DNA of 64,000 bases, from contig NC_064621.1 in NCBI RefSeq assembly GCF_023898315.1, positions 133,422,521 to 133,486,520 of the forward strand. The letters run 5' to 3'. Of the stretch, positions 1 to 11,560 are shown one piece after another. Source of the DNA: Schistocerca nitens. Lineage: Eukaryota; Arthropoda; Insecta; Orthoptera; Acrididae. The notes under the pieces were generated by a model, which worked only from the letters and a program-made list of their open reading frames with translations, was not told where the DNA came from and did no database searches. Position 1 is the first letter of the stretch. Every line of letters begins with the position of its first letter. The position numbers and the translations under genes were made by a program.

Positions 1-892
1 AACGGGACGTGTTGGATTAAAAGAAAAGAGTGAAATTTTGTGGACGAGATGTATTTTTCTTTATAAGAACAGTCGGAAAGTCCAACGTGAAGAAGAAAGT
101 GACAGTACTAAGTTTGTGGAAGCAGTTTGGGACGCGGTAAGGAGCATAACGGAGAATTTGTTATCAGATTATAATAAAAGTATTGTTGTAATAAAGAGCA
201 AAATTTTAAGAAAGTGTCCAATTTTGTAACAAACAACAAAGAAAATGACTCCAGGATAGAAGATAGGGAGAGCCGAGATAGCAGATTGACGCAGAAGACG
301 GTTGCTTATCAAGAAGAAGAATCGAGTCATCGTAAGTAGGTGAAGGAACCAGTAATTATCATAAAACGAGATATATGCTCCGTTAAAAGAGACTGGATAC
401 GAAATAGTTAAAGGCTTGTTTCGCCTGAGAGACTGACCTTGATTGTGAACTACAATGGTGACATGGACGGTTTTATAAAACGTGACTATTCATTGAGTTT
501 TGTGTTTTCAAAAGAGGGCAGACATTGAGTAATTAGTTCTCTAAGGGATGTAACATCAGGACGAGACCACTTACTGTATTTGAAAGTCAAGTATTAATAA
601 AATGAAGCCATTCAAATGCAGCGTAACATGGACGTCCAATGCTGTTCTTAAAATACTGTTTTCGCGTGTCAGCCCATCATCCCAGTCCCATATCCTTTCT
701 CTATAATTTTTAAGAAATTTTACTAGCAAGAAGGAGCACCGAAGAAGCAGTTTTCACTACTTAACTTTTGTAACTAAGTTTTGTGTCATTTCGAGACGAC
801 TCGTAACCATCTTTGAATTTTCCTATAGATCTACAAATAATTATACAAAGTAATTAAAAAGAAGTTCATTTAAAAATAACAGTTTACAGTTG
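1..892. other. Unrecognised A/T-rich sequence
   Basis: I recognise no element or gene here. The longest open frame is about 63 codons at 38-229 and has no recognisable motif. The stretch is rich in A and G on the plus strand. It may be decayed repeat or an intron of a distant host gene; nothing in the sequence decides between these. Confidence 0.4.
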
Positions 893-2104
893 GTCATAAT
901 TTAATGGAATGTGTACAGGTACAGCTGCCGATGCAGCTTCAACACGATACCACAGTTCACCAAGAGTAGTGACTGGCGTATTGTGACGAGCCAGTTGCCC
1001 GGCCACCATTGACCAGGCGTTTTCAGTTGGTGAGAGATCTGGAGAATGTGCTGGCCAGGACAGCAGTCGAACATTTTCTGTACCCAGAAAGGCCCGTACA
1101 GGACTTGCAAGATGCGGTCGTGCAATAACCTGCTGAAATGTAGGGTTTCGCAAGGATCGAATGAAGGATAGAGCCACGAGTCGTAAAAAATCTGAAATGT
1201 AACTGTAAATGTCCACTGTTCAAAGTGGCGTCAATGCGAGCAAGAGGTGACCGAGACGTGTAACCAATGGCACCCAATACTATCACGCCGGGTGATACGA
1301 AAGTATGGCAATGACGAATACACGCTTCCAATGTGCGTTCACCGCGATGTCACCAAACACGGATGCGACCATCGTGATGCTGTAAACAGAAACTGGATTC
1401 ATCCGAAAAAATGACGTTTTGTCATTCGTGGACACATGTTTGTCGTTGAGTACACCATCGCAGGAGCTTCTGTCTGTGATGTAGCGTCAAGGATAACCGC
1501 AGCCATGGTCTCCGAGCTGATAGTCCATGCTGCTGCAAACGTCGTCGAACTGTTCGAGCAGATGGTTGTTGTCTTGCAAACGTCCTATCTGTTGACTCAG
1601 GGATCGAGACGTGGCTGCACGATCCGTTACAGGCATGTGGATAAGATGCCTGTCATCTCGACTGCTAGTGATACGAGGCCGTTGGGATCCAGCACGGCGT
1701 TCCGTATTACCCTCCTGAACGCACCGATTCCATATTCTGCTAGCAGTCATTGGATCTCGACCAACGCAAGCAGCAATTTCGGGATACGATAAACCGCAAT
1801 CGCGATAGGCGACAATCCGACCATCAAAGTCGGAAACGTGATGGTACGCATTTCTCCTCCTTACACGAGGCATCACAGCAACGTTTCACCAGGCAACGCC
1901 GGTCAATTGCTGTTTGTGTATGAAAAATCGGTTGGAAAGTTTCCTCATGTCAGCACGTTGTAGGTGTCGTCACTGGCGGCAACCTTGTGTGAATGCTCTG
2001 AAAAGCTAATCATTTGCATATCACAGCATCTTCTTGCTGTCGGTTAAATTTGGCGTCTGTAGCACTACATCTTCGTGGTGTGATAATTTTAATGGCCATT
2101 GGTG
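893..2104 (-). mobile_element. Tc1-like family 1, copy 1, 3'-truncated, broken transposase
   Basis: The minus strand carries a transposase that begins MPRVRRRNAYHHV (ATG at about 1873). The N-terminal helix-turn-helix half is readable to about 1590 and the C-terminal half at 900-1216, including NARPH-like and SPDLSP motifs. Frameshifts and small indels separate the two. The 5' terminal inverted repeat lies at about 2070-2104 next to a TA at 2105-2106. The 3' terminus is missing: homology with the other family 1 copies stops near 900, so about 180 bp of the distal end is lost. The family encodes a DD34E transposase of about 346 aa that cuts and pastes the element at TA. This copy cannot be autonomous. 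Confidence 0.85.
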
Positions 2105-2106
2105 TA

Positions 2107-3039
2107 ATATCACCGAAAATTCTTAGAGTTTAAAAGTTCATTGTCTTTGATACTTTGCTTCAGAAAGTATGTGTGGAAACTTTAATGTAATTTAGCCTGT
2201 TTCCTTCAGAATCGTTAAGTGGTTGTCGCTAAATTTGTCGCGTCGGATAGCGTTACCACGTGGTTTTACCTTGAAACTGGGCGTAAATCAGTTGGAAAAG
2301 TTGATCAGAACTTGTCATGGGCATTGCAGTCTAGTTGCAAGACGGCTGTGTCGTTTCATTTGGTAGAAGTTCTTCGAGGAGTGCAGTTATTTGTGAGACT
2401 GAAAATGTGGTGGTATGAGGAAAGAAACCAGCTCTAGAATGCTGCCGGCCAGTGAGTGGTTGCACTTCTGCGTAGTGCTCTGGGTTTAAAGGCTTAATGA
2501 AAGACGCGTCCGGCGGCAGCGGCCGAGGCTCCTGGAACTCCCGTCCCCCTCTCCCCACGCGGATGAGCCAGCCCGGGCCAAGCCAGCCACTCGGCTTCCG
2601 GCTGAGGTCAGCGCGCGTCCCTCCTGCCGCTGATGCGTTTCTGCTGTAGCGCTGATGGCCGGCCGCCCTCCAAGCTGGAGCCTCCCAATTAGAGAACCGC
2701 CGTCCCAGAGAGTCCCCGGCTGCGGTCGTCGGTGGACGGGCGGACGACGATCTGCTGTTAGCGGCACCTCTTCAACCAGTCCTCGACCCGCTCCTCATTG
2801 AATTAGCGAATGAGCTGCACCACATGAAAGCCCCCATTCCCTGAGAAACGAATTACTGAGGTGTTCAAGGACGGCAACTGAATCATTATAAACGGAATTA
2901 TTTTCGAATTTCATTGACCGATTTGTATTCTTCAGCTGGGTCTAAAATCGTCCAAAAATAGAATTGTTTCCTTGATGCAAGCAGTGCAGAATTTCTCATC
3001 ATCATATTGCGAATATTCGACGGCTGGAGCCGATTCTCC
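2107..3039. other. Intervening sequence with GC-rich island at about 2490-2810
   Basis: No mobile element is recognised. Positions 2490-2810 are strongly GC- and CpG-rich compared with the A/T-rich surroundings, while the flanks 2107-2480 and 2811-3039 are ordinary. Open frames inside the island show no protein motif I recognise. It could be an unmethylated regulatory island or the GC-rich part of an unrecognised repeat. Confidence 0.35.
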
Positions 3040-3041
3040 TA

Positions 3042-4448
3042 CACTACTGTCCATTAAAATTGCTACACCACGAAGATGAGCAGCTACAGACGCGAAATTT
3101 AACCGACAGACTGAAGATGCTGTGATATGCAAATGATTAGCTTTTCAGAGCATTCACACAGGGTTGGCACCGGTGGCGACACCTACAACGTGCTGACATG
3201 AGGAAAATTTCCAACTGATTTCTCATACACAAACGGCAATTGATCGGCGTTGCCTGGTGAAACGTTGTTGTGATGCCTCGTGTAAGGAGGAGAAATGCGT
3301 ACCATCACATTACCGCCTTTGATAAAGGTCGGATTGTAGCCTATCGCGATTGCGGTTTATCGTATGGCGACATTGCTGCTCCCGTTGGTCGAGATCCAGC
3401 GACTGTTAGCAGAATATGGAATCGGTGCGTTCAGGAGAGTAATACGGAACGCAGTGCTGGATCCCAACGGCCTCGTATCACTAGCAGTCGAGATGACGGG
3501 CATCTTATCCGCATCGCTGTAACGGATCGTGCAGTCGCATCTCGATCCCTGAGTCAACAGATAGGGACGTTTGCAAGACAAGAACTATCTGCACGAACAG
3601 TTCGACGACGTTTGCAGCAGCACAGACTATCAGGTCGGAGACCATGGCTGCAGTTACCCTTGACGCTGCATCTCAGACAGGAGCCCCTGCGATGGTGTAC
3701 TCAACCACAAACTTGGGTGCACGAATGGCAAAACGTCATTTTTTAGGATCAATCCAGGTTCTGTTTACAGCATTACGATGGTCGCATCCGTGTTTGGCTG
3801 CATCACGGTGAACGCACATTGCAAGCGTGTATTCGTCATCACCATACTGGCGTATGACCCGACGTGATGCTACGCGGTGCCATTGGTTACACGTCTCGGT
3901 CACCTCTTGTTCGCATTGACGGCACTTTGAACAGTGGACGTTACATTTCAGATGTGTTACGACCCGTGGCTCTACCTTTCATTAGATCCCTGCGAAACCC
4001 TACATTTCAGCAGGACAATGCACGACCGCATGTTGCAAGTCCTGTACGGGCCTTTCTGGATACAGAAAATGTTTGACTGCTGTCCTGGCCAGTACATTCT
4101 CCAGATCTCTCACCAACTGAAAACGTCTGGTCAATGGTGGCCGAGCAACTGGCTCGTCACAATACGTCAGTCACTACTATTGATGAACTGTGGTACCGTG
4201 TTGAAGCTGAATGGGCAGCTGTACCTGTACATGCCATCCAAGCTCTGTTTGATTCAACGCCCAGGCGTATGCAGGCCGTTATTACGGCAAGAGGTGGTTC
4301 TTCTGGGTACTGATTTCTCAGGATCTATGCACCCAAAAAGCGTGAAAATGTAATCAAATGTCAGTTCTAGTAGAATATATTTGTCCATTGAATACCCGTT
4401 TATCATTTGCATTTCTTCTTGGTGCAGCAATTTTAATGGCCAATAGTG
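3042..4448 (+). mobile_element. Tc1-like family 1, copy 2, full length
   Basis: The element begins CACTACTGTCCATTAAAAT and ends with its inverted partner near 4422-4448. It is flanked by the target dinucleotide TA at 3040-3041 and 4449-4450. At 1407 bp it is the length of an intact family member. The transposase inside is described separately and is dead. Terminal repeats are well conserved, so the copy could in principle still be moved in trans by a sister transposase. Confidence 0.9.
3273..4313 (+). pseudogene. Family 1 Tc1-like transposase, inactivated
   Basis: The reading frame starts at the ATG of MPRVRRRNAYHHI; the GTG just upstream is not needed. It runs uninterrupted through the paired helix-turn-helix DNA-binding region and the WVHEWQNVIF segment to about 3744. 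There the conserved FSDESRF block, which carries the first catalytic aspartate, reads F-stop-DQSRF. Downstream homology continues in shifted frames (QQDNARPHVAS, the DTENV linker, a PNS/SPDLSP-like block) to the stop at 4311-4313. The span of 1041 nt equals the family length of about 346 aa. In Tc1 elements this nuclear enzyme binds the terminal repeats and catalyses excision and integration. The stop at the catalytic block removes activity. Confidence 0.85.
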
Positions 4449-4751
4449 TATTTTTTTGCCGGTCCTCTGTAACCATAAGCTTTGGGCATGTTTCAGCGGC
4501 AACCTTGGGGCGCACCGGCGGATCGTTGTGTGTCACAGTGACACGGGATCTTGGGTTAGTCGCCCAGATCACAAGTAGTATCAAAACTTCTACAAAGAAA
4601 ACCCTCAATCTCAAGATAGGCGATGAGTATCACGGGTTTTTAAGCGGAAAAGACGTTACCGGGCAACCTCTAAGGGGACTGCAGCACATCACTTGTATCG
4701 AGTTTACCCATGCAAGTGGGACTCTTCTGAATGGATCCTTGTTTCTCTAGA

Positions 4752-4951
4752 AGTCGCACGGAGTGGCGGCGCGGTCTGAGGAGCCATGTCACAGATTTCG
4801 CGGCCCCTCCCGCCCGAGGTTCGAGTCCTCACTCGGGCATGGGTGTGTGTGTTGTTCTTAGCATAAGTTAGTTTAAGTAGTGTGTAACTCTAGAGACCGA
4901 TGACCGCAGTAGTTTGGTTCCCTAGGAATTCACACACATTTGAACGTTTTT
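4752..4951 (+). mobile_element. SINE B, tRNA-derived, with 10-bp target duplication
   Basis: The tRNA-like head at about 4760-4840 has a B box (GGTTCGAGTCC) and a CGGGCATGG junction. The body carries the SINE B signature (GTTCTTAGCATAAGTTAG and GTAGTGTGTAA) and the CACACACATTTGAAC tail with a T run. The insertion is flanked by TTTCTCTAGA at 4742-4751 and 4952-4961. It splits the degenerate Jockey-like LINE region. It has no coding capacity and depends on a LINE for mobilisation. Confidence 0.85.
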
Positions 4952-4961
4952 TTTCTCTAGA

Positions 4962-6932
4962 TGGTCGTGGGACTGAGGTGGAGCCCTAGAACTTAAACTT
5001 ATCAACTCCCACTGGAACAGATGCATTGCTAGTGAATATCAAAACACAATCTAACAAGAAGACTCGTGTATCCAGTAATCCTCACCCAAGAAATAATTCA
5101 TAGGCTTTTGTTTCAAGTAACTGAGTGCATGCTGTTACCCAGAATGTGTTTTTAATAATTAAAAGGAAAGAAGGCGGCTTTGAGAACGTTTCGCGTTTCC
5201 ACATACGAGAAGGTTTAGAGGGAATTGCTGGCACCTTAAAATCTGTCAAGCGATTCTGAAATGGGACGCTTCTGGTTGAACTTGTAGTTCCCAACAAACG
5301 ACGAACCTCCACGAAGCTAAATCATTTGGGAACATGCCATCGAAACGGAACTATGCAATATCTTGTACTACACCAGAGGTGTGTCATGAAGAGATCTGGT
5401 AGATATTCCCAAAGAATAATTAAAAAGATGAGTGGGCTCAATATTTCTGACGTGCAACGTATCATGAAATGGTGGATGCGGTATAGTAAAATCCGACTCC
5501 TTTATCCTGATCTTCATTAGCACGAAACTCCCAGGGAATATCAAACTACGTTTCCTTCTCGTAAACGGGTAACCCTATGACCCCACCCCAGTGTACTGTT
5601 CTAAATGCCAGCGCTTTGAGCAGACGACTCTATGATGTAATACAGATATCACATGCGACAAATGTGGTAAGGCCTCCCATGAAGGTGTTGTTAGCTCAGC
5701 TTTTTCGCAGTGTGTAAATTTCCCTAGGGACCACCCAGACTTCAATAGAGACTGCATCGTCTACCTTGAAGAAAGGAAGATACGGGAGCTTCAGACCAAA
5801 AAGATCTATAAGTCCATGCAACATCCCTTATTCAATACTTATTCTGCTTCAGCTCTTAAAAAGTCTGTCCCAGCAACCAATACCCCTACACAGATTGATG
5901 TCTCAGCACTTCGAAAGACTGAATATGGTAAACAGTCCAGCCTCTACCGATGCTGCCGTGCCGGATTAGCCGAGCGCTGCACTCGTGGACTGTGCGGCTG
6001 GTCCCGGCGGAGGTTCGAGTCCTTCCTCGGGCATGGTTCTGTGTGTTTGTCCTTAGAATAATTTAGGTTAAGTAGTGTGTAAGTTTATGGACTGATGACG
6101 TTAGCAGTTAAGTCCCATAAGATTTCACACACATTTGATTTTTTTCTCTACCGATGCTCTGTTATTTCCTATAAGGCCTTCTGAGATAAAGAAAGCAAAT
6201 GGGAAGCTTCAGTCACAGGCGAAAACAGGCAGCAAACAGTCATACCATGTCGACATCATTCCACCTGACCGTTCTACTGATTCTGCTTGAGAGCCAGAGG
6301 AATGTTAAGTCGGCCTTCAGAGCCAATGGAATGTGAAGTCAGCCCTGGGCTACCATTTCACTCCGAGACTCAAACTCCACCCACTGCAGGATCCCACCCT
6401 GGTCAAGAGACACAGTGAGAGCGTAACTCGCGTGATAAATGGCTCCCATACTACAATGAAATATGAATGGCATCTGGACTCATGTGGATGAACTGAAACT
6501 CCAGTCGAAGACACACAACATGTGCATGTGTTTCAAGAAATGCGTTTTAAAGTCACTGAGACCCCTTTGCTATGAGGGTATACCCTCCACTAGAAGGTTT
6601 ACCTGACGGGAGATACAGTCAAGGGAGGGGTCACTGTGGTCGTCAGTAACACAAACCACTCCTCTCCTCTCTCCTTACAAGTAGTAGCTGCCAAATTTCA
6701 TGTGGAACAGAAGACCACTATCTACTCAATCTATTTACCACCATAGGATGCGAAAGACTCTGAGGCTGCCACAGACCTTATAAAACAACTCCACAACCCT
6801 TTTCTCCTCCTGCGCAATTTCAGTGCCCGTAATTTATAATGGAGCTCGGACACCACTTGCTCTGTGGCCCGAGTTTTGGAGCGCCCAATGATGTCTCACA
6901 AGCTGTACATCCTCAACACTCAATTCTCGGCT
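4962..6932 (+). mobile_element. Degenerate Jockey-like LINE, gag and endonuclease part
   Basis: Plus-strand frames with many stops and shifts show ORF1 zinc-knuckle remnants at about 5595-5760: CSKCQRFEQ, then CDKCGKASHEG, then a DHPDFNRDC block. Together these match the triple-knuckle nucleocapsid region of Jockey-clade ORF1. From about 6445 an apurinic-type endonuclease is visible: the QWNMNGI start, an ATDLIKQL helix, an LLLRNFSARN block in place of the usual GDFNAHN, and SDTTCSVARVLER. The reverse transcriptase that should follow is absent, because an RTE-like LINE begins at about 6933. The copy carries one SINE (5955-6145) inside it and a second at its left edge. It encodes nothing functional. 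Confidence 0.75.
5955..6145 (+). mobile_element. SINE B inside Jockey-like gag, 13-bp target duplication
   Basis: The tRNA-like head (GATTAGCCGAGCG A-box region, GGTTCGAGTCC B box) is followed by the SINE B body with AGTAGTGTGTAAG and the CACACACATTTGA end. Flanking copies of CTCTACCGATGCT lie at 5942-5954 and 6146-6158. The body has diverged from the other SINE B copies, so this is probably an old insertion, although the target duplication is still perfect. Confidence 0.88.
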
Positions 6933-7132
6933 GCTACTCTTTTGTCACAGCACCTGTTGTCTAGGGGTGACGTCTTTGACCAATAATCAAAATGTACTCG
7001 GTTCTGGGTTTGAAATCCGCTACCGCTTAAATTTTGATTAATAATCTTCATTGGCGGCCAAAGACTTCCGGCATAAGAAGTCGCCCCCATTCCTCCAACG
7101 GCCTTGTCAAAGAGGGCAGAGGAACGGACATA

Positions 7133-7794
7133 CGAGGCCTGTTCAGAAAGTAAGCTCCGATTGATTGCCAAATTGAAACCACAGTGAACATCAGAAATGT
7201 TTTACTTGTAACAATTAGCTACACCTTTCAGCTACTTCTCTACGTAGTCGCCGTTCTGACTTAGACTTTTGTCATAGCGTTGTACCAACTTTTCAATAGC
7301 CTCATCATAGAAGGCAGCCGCCAGTGCTTTCCGCCAATTCTCCACGCTGGCCTACACCTCGTTGTCTGTGTCAAAATGTTGTCTTCAAAGACAGCGATTC
7401 ATGTGACCAGAGATGAAACTCAGGGGGAGACAATTGCGGACTGTATTGTGGGTAATCTCACATTTCCATTTGAAAACGATGCAGGAGCATCTTCATTGCC
7501 CCTGCAGAATGCGGCTGAGAATTGTCTTGAAGAAGAAACAGCACGACAGTTATGTAATGTTAGCTGCATAGCTTCAGGCGAAATTTCTCACCAGGCCCTC
7601 GTACTTGGCGGCAGACACTATTTTCTAGACATCTTTGCGCACTCACTGCGAGCTCCGAAATGAGAAGAGCGACGTGATGCTAACTGGGGTTATACTAGAG
7701 ACACTACCCAACACATCTGTGCAAAGCTTTATCGGATTTTCATAGTCGTTTCCATTTCGCGACCGATCGGAGCTTACTTTCTGAACGCCCCTCG
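7133..7794 (-). mobile_element. Deleted mariner element with C-terminal transposase remnant
   Basis: The ends are inverted repeats of about 30 bp (GTTCAGAAAGTAAGCTCCGA at both ends) next to TA at 7131-7132 and 7795-7796. The minus strand at about 7240-7330 reads AAFYDEAIEKLVQRYDK then NGDYVEK, which is the characteristic mariner transposase C-terminus, followed by a stop. At 662 bp the copy is about half the length of an autonomous mariner, so the catalytic core is mostly deleted. It interrupts the 5' part of the RTE-like LINE and is therefore younger than that LINE. Confidence 0.85.
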
Positions 7795-8084
7795 TAGGTT
7801 CAGGTCCTTGGGGTGGGAACCTGCCCCTAAAGGCGGAAGAATCAGTAATGATCAATGGCATGAGCATGCAGCAGAAGGTAATGGAAACTACTGCCTTAAA
7901 CATACGTACATTGTATCCTCAGGACATGTAGCCCGTAATTGAAAAAGTGTCATAATGGTCTCTCCAATGGCAAAAGATTCCGCAATAGTCGCTCATTTGG
8001 ATCTCCTGGAGAGGACAGCCAAGGGGGAGGTGACCATGGGAGAGAGACTGAATTAGAAACGAAAGAATAACGTTCTACGAGTCG

Positions 8085-8790
8085 TGGCATGGAATGTCAG
8101 AAGCTTGAACGGGGTAGGGAAGCTAGAAAATCTGAAAACGGAAATGCAAAGCCTCGGTCTAGATATAGTAGGGGTCAGTGAAGTGAAATGGAAAGAAGAC
8201 AAGGATTTTTGATCAGATGAGTATAGGGTAATATGAACAGCAGCAGAAAATGGTACAACGGGAGTACGATTAGTTATGAATAGGAGGGTAGGAGAGAGAG
8301 TGTGTTACTGTGAACAGTTCAGTGATAGAGCTGTTCCTATCAGAATCGACAGCAAACCGGTTTACGTACACATGCCGACGTCGCAAGATGAAGATGTAGA
8401 AATAGATACAATATATGAGGATTTTGAAGGGGAAATACAGTACGTAAATGGTGACGAATATCTAATAGTCATGGAGGACAGGAATGCAGTTGTACGGGAA
8501 GGACTAAAAGAAAAATCTACTAGAGCATATGCTTTTGGGACAAGGAATGCGGGAGGAGAAAGGCTAATTGAGTTCTGTAATAAATTTCAGCTAGTAATAC
8601 CGAATACTTTGTTCACGAATCGCAATAGGAGGAGTTATACGTGGAAAAGGCCGGATGATACGGGGAGATTTCAGTTAGATTACATTATGATCAGACAGTG
8701 ATTCCGAAATCAGATACTGGATTTCAAGACGTACCCAGGAGCAGATATAGACTCAGATCATAATGTAATAGAGATGCAGAGTGAAGTTTA
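8085..8790 (+). pseudogene. RTE-like LINE endonuclease domain, broken
   Basis: Translation gives AWNVRSLNGVGKLENL, then DIVGVSEVKWKEDKDF, which is the start of an apurinic/apyrimidinic-type endonuclease. A stop follows in place of the expected W-S-D context. The frame reopens at 8276 (MNRRVGERVCYCEQFSD) and runs to the FQLDYIMIRQ terminus, which is typical of these domains. The central catalytic GDFNA-type segment around 8460-8500 is altered. In an intact LINE this domain nicks target DNA for target-primed reverse transcription. Internal stops and a missing segment make it inactive. Confidence 0.78.
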
Positions 8791-8929
8791 AGATATTAGC
8801 CGGGTAGCGTCAGTACGTAAAGAAGTGGAACATAGAAGTACTAAGGAATGACGAGATACGTCTGTAGTTCTCTAGAACTATAGATACAGCAGTAAGGAAT
8901 AGCTCAGTAGGCAGTACAGTTGAAGAGGA

Positions 8930-10560
8930 ATGGACATTTCTAAAAAGAGCAATCGCGGAAATTGGAAAGAAAAATATAGGTACAAAAGAGGTAACTGCAA
9001 AGGAGCTATGAGTAACAGAAGAATACTTCAATTGATCGATGAAAAAAGAAAGTTCAAAACTGTTCAGGGAAATTCAGGAATACAGAAATACAAGTGGCTA
9101 AGGACTGAAATAAACAGAAAGAGCAGGGAAGCTGAGAAGAAACAGGTGCATGAAAAATGTGAAGAAATCGAAAAAGAAATGATTGTCGAAAGGACACACT
9201 CAGCATACAGAAAAGTCAAAACAAACTTCATTGAAATTAAAAGAAAAAGTGGTAACCTTAATAGTGCAAAGGGAATTCCACTGTTAAATGTAGAAAAGAG
9301 AGCTGATAGGTGGAGGGAGTACATTGATGGCCTCTATGAGGTGAAAGATTTGTCTGATGTGTTAGATGAAGAAACAGGAGAAAATTTAGAAGAGCTAGGA
9401 GAGCCAGTATTAGAGTCAGAATTTAAGAGAGGTTTGGAGGACTCAAGATCAAACAAGACAGAAGGGATGGATAGCATTCCATCAGAATTTCTAAAATCAT
9501 TGGGGAAAGCTGCAGCAAAACGACTTTTCACCTTGGTGTGAAGAATGTAGGAGTCGGGCGAAATACCATCTGACTTTCGGAAGAACATCATCCACACAAT
9601 TCCGAAGGCTGCTACAGCTGATAAATGCGAGAATTATTGCACAATCAACTTAAGAGCTCATGCATCCAAGTTGCTGACAAGATTAATACACAGAAGAACG
9701 GAAAAGAAAATTAAGAATGTGTTGAAAGACGATCAGTTTGACTTTAAGAAATGTAAAGGCACCAGAAAGACAGTTCTGACGTTGCGGTAGATAATGGAAG
9801 CAAGACTAAACAAAAATCAAGATACATTCATAGGATTTGACGACCTGGAAAAAGCGTTTGACAATGTAAAATGGTGCAAGATATTCGAAATTCTGAGAAA
9901 AATATGGGTGAGCTATATGGAGAGACGAGTAATACATAATATGTACAATAGCCAAGAGGGAATAGTAAGAGTGGAAGACTAAGAACTCAGTGCTCGGATT
10001 AATAATGGTTCAAGACAGGGATCAAAGTTGTAGTCTGTCGCCCCTACTGTTCAATCTGTACATCGAAGCAATGATGGAAATAAAAGAAGGTTCAGAAGTG
10101 GAATTAAAATTCAAGTTGAAAGAATATCAATGATACGATTCCCTGCTATCGTGTGTGAAAGTGAAGAACAATTACATGATCTGCTGAATGGAATGAACAC
10201 TCTAATGAGTACAGAGTATAGACTGAGAGTACATCGAAGAGACACGAAAGTAATGAGAAGTAGCAGAAATGAGAACAGCGACAAACGTAATAACTGGTGA
10301 TCACAAAGTTGATGAAGTTAACGAATTCTGCTCATCGACGGACAGAGTAAGGAGGACGTCAACAGCAGACTAGCACTGGCAAAAAGGGCGTTCCTGGCCT
10401 TGAGAAGTCTACTAGTATCAAACATAGGCCTTTATTTGTGGAAGAGTTTTCTGAACATGTACGTTTGCAGCACAGTATTGTATAGCAATGAAACATTGAC
10501 TGTGGGACAACCAAAACAGAGAATCGAAGCATTTGAGACGTGGTGCTACAGACGAATGTT
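8930..10560 (+). pseudogene. RTE-like LINE reverse transcriptase, broken
   Basis: The linker region at 8930-9400 is lysine- and glutamate-rich and probably coiled coil. RT motifs follow: NKTEGMDSIPSEFL, then SGEIPSDFRKNII after a stop at 9539, KCENYCTINL, LIHRRTEKKI, DDQFDFKKCKGT, then FIGFDDLEKAFDNV, which is the first catalytic-Asp motif. VIHNMYNSQEGIVRV and a degraded GSRQG and SPLLFNLYIEAM region come next near 10000-10070. The YADD/FADD region is destroyed. Several stops and shifts leave no enzyme. It would have been the polymerase for target-primed reverse transcription in the nucleus. Confidence 0.8.
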
Positions 10561-10570
10561 GAAAATGAGG

Positions 10571-10734
10571 TAGCTGGCCATTGTGGACGAGCGGTTCTAG
10601 GCCCTTCAGTCCGGAACCGCGCTGCTGCTACGGTCGTACGTTCGATTCCTGCCTCGGGCAATGATGTGTGTGATGTCCTTAGGTTAGTTAGGTTTAAGTA
10701 GTTCTACGTCTAGGGGACTGATGACATCAGACTC
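10571..10734 (+). mobile_element. SINE A, 3'-truncated
   Basis: The tRNA-like head (GGACGAGCGGTTCTAGGC, damaged B box GTTCGATTCC) and the SINE A body (ATGTCCTTAGGTTAGTTAGG, AGTAGTTCTA, GGGGACTGATGACATCAG) are present. The final 30-35 bp ending in GAGCCATTTGAACC are absent. It sits exactly between the RTE-like RT and a Jockey-like RNase H fragment. The distal end was probably lost when these fragments were joined. Confidence 0.8.
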
Positions 10735-11560
10735 TCTACAACTCTTGTACGCAGCATATAAGGTACTCCAAACTATCCACGACCTCTAACCAACAAAGTC
10801 TAGGGAAGGAAGTGTCTTTCTGCTGAGTGCCAGGGCACTTGGGTATTTAGTGGAATGAAAGGGTGGGTGTAACAGTCGAGGAGGCGTATCGTGATACTCA
10901 GCCTGCCACGCCCCTGCATACGATTACGTCGCTGTTGAGGTACAGAGTCATGCGTCAATGGAAAGAGCACTGGGTGGAAGTAACAGGCTATGAATTTCCT
11001 CTATTAAAATCCACAACGCGGCCGTGGCGCACTTCCTTGCAGCCACACAGGTGGGAAGATGTCCTCCTAACTCGTCTTCGCATGAGGCACCGCCGTATTA
11101 GGCATAGCTTCTCGCTCCGCGGGAGAACTTTCCAATGTCTGGTCCGTCACATTATACTGGACTGTGTTTCATTTTCAGACCTAAGGGCGGGAGCTGATTT
11201 GCCGTAGACTTGGTTTATATTTTCATAACAATGAAGCGATTGTAGTACGATTTTTAAGTTTTCGTAAATTTTTCTGATTATTCGCTAAAATTTTTGGGTG
11301 ACGTTTTGAATGTGTTATCAGGGCAGCTGACTCATCTGTGTTTTTCGTAAGTGATCAGCCAGCCGCATATTCCTGTAAATCTGTTTTAATTTTTCTCTTG
11401 TTTTATTTAGAGTGTGAGAGTGAGTGCAATTTTATCTCATATTGCTACTTATCTCTTTTTTCGTAGTTCCTTTGTTTTAAACATATTCATTTCTACTAAT
11501 TTCGTAAGGGCGCTGATAACCTCATGGTGAGCCCCAATAACTCAAAAACACGGGAACACA
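10735..11560 (+). mobile_element. Jockey-like LINE 3' fragment: RNase H end, zinc motif and 3' hairpin
   Basis: Translation from about 10810 gives LSAWVPGHLGI-stop-WNERVGVTVEEAY, which matches the end of a LINE RNase H domain (the usual form is VPGHVGIxGNExAD). It continues as an open frame at 10863-11207 to RHRRIRHSFSLRGRTFQC and HIILDCVSFSDLR, the terminal Cys/His motif of Jockey-group ORF2. A 3' untranslated region follows. It ends near 11508-11560 in a hairpin (GGGC...GCCC) with the loop GATAACCTCA and the CAATAACTCAAAAACAC terminus. The RT that should precede the RNase H is missing, so this piece may belong with the gag/endonuclease part at 4962-6932. Confidence 0.72.

Larger units (their letters stand above)
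6933..10570 (+). mobile_element. RTE-like LINE, near full length but degenerate
   Basis: The non-coding 5' part (6933-8050) includes a tRNA-like stretch near 6950-7020 and is split by a mariner remnant (7133-7794). A single long ORF then follows: endonuclease from about 8085, reverse transcriptase from about 9400. The protein family is the one annotated in many insects as craniofacial-development-protein-2-like, which derives from RTE/BovB-type LINEs. The 3' end is replaced by a SINE at 10571, so the final RT thumb region and tail are missing. A second, related element lies on the other strand at 46195-48285. Confidence 0.8.
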
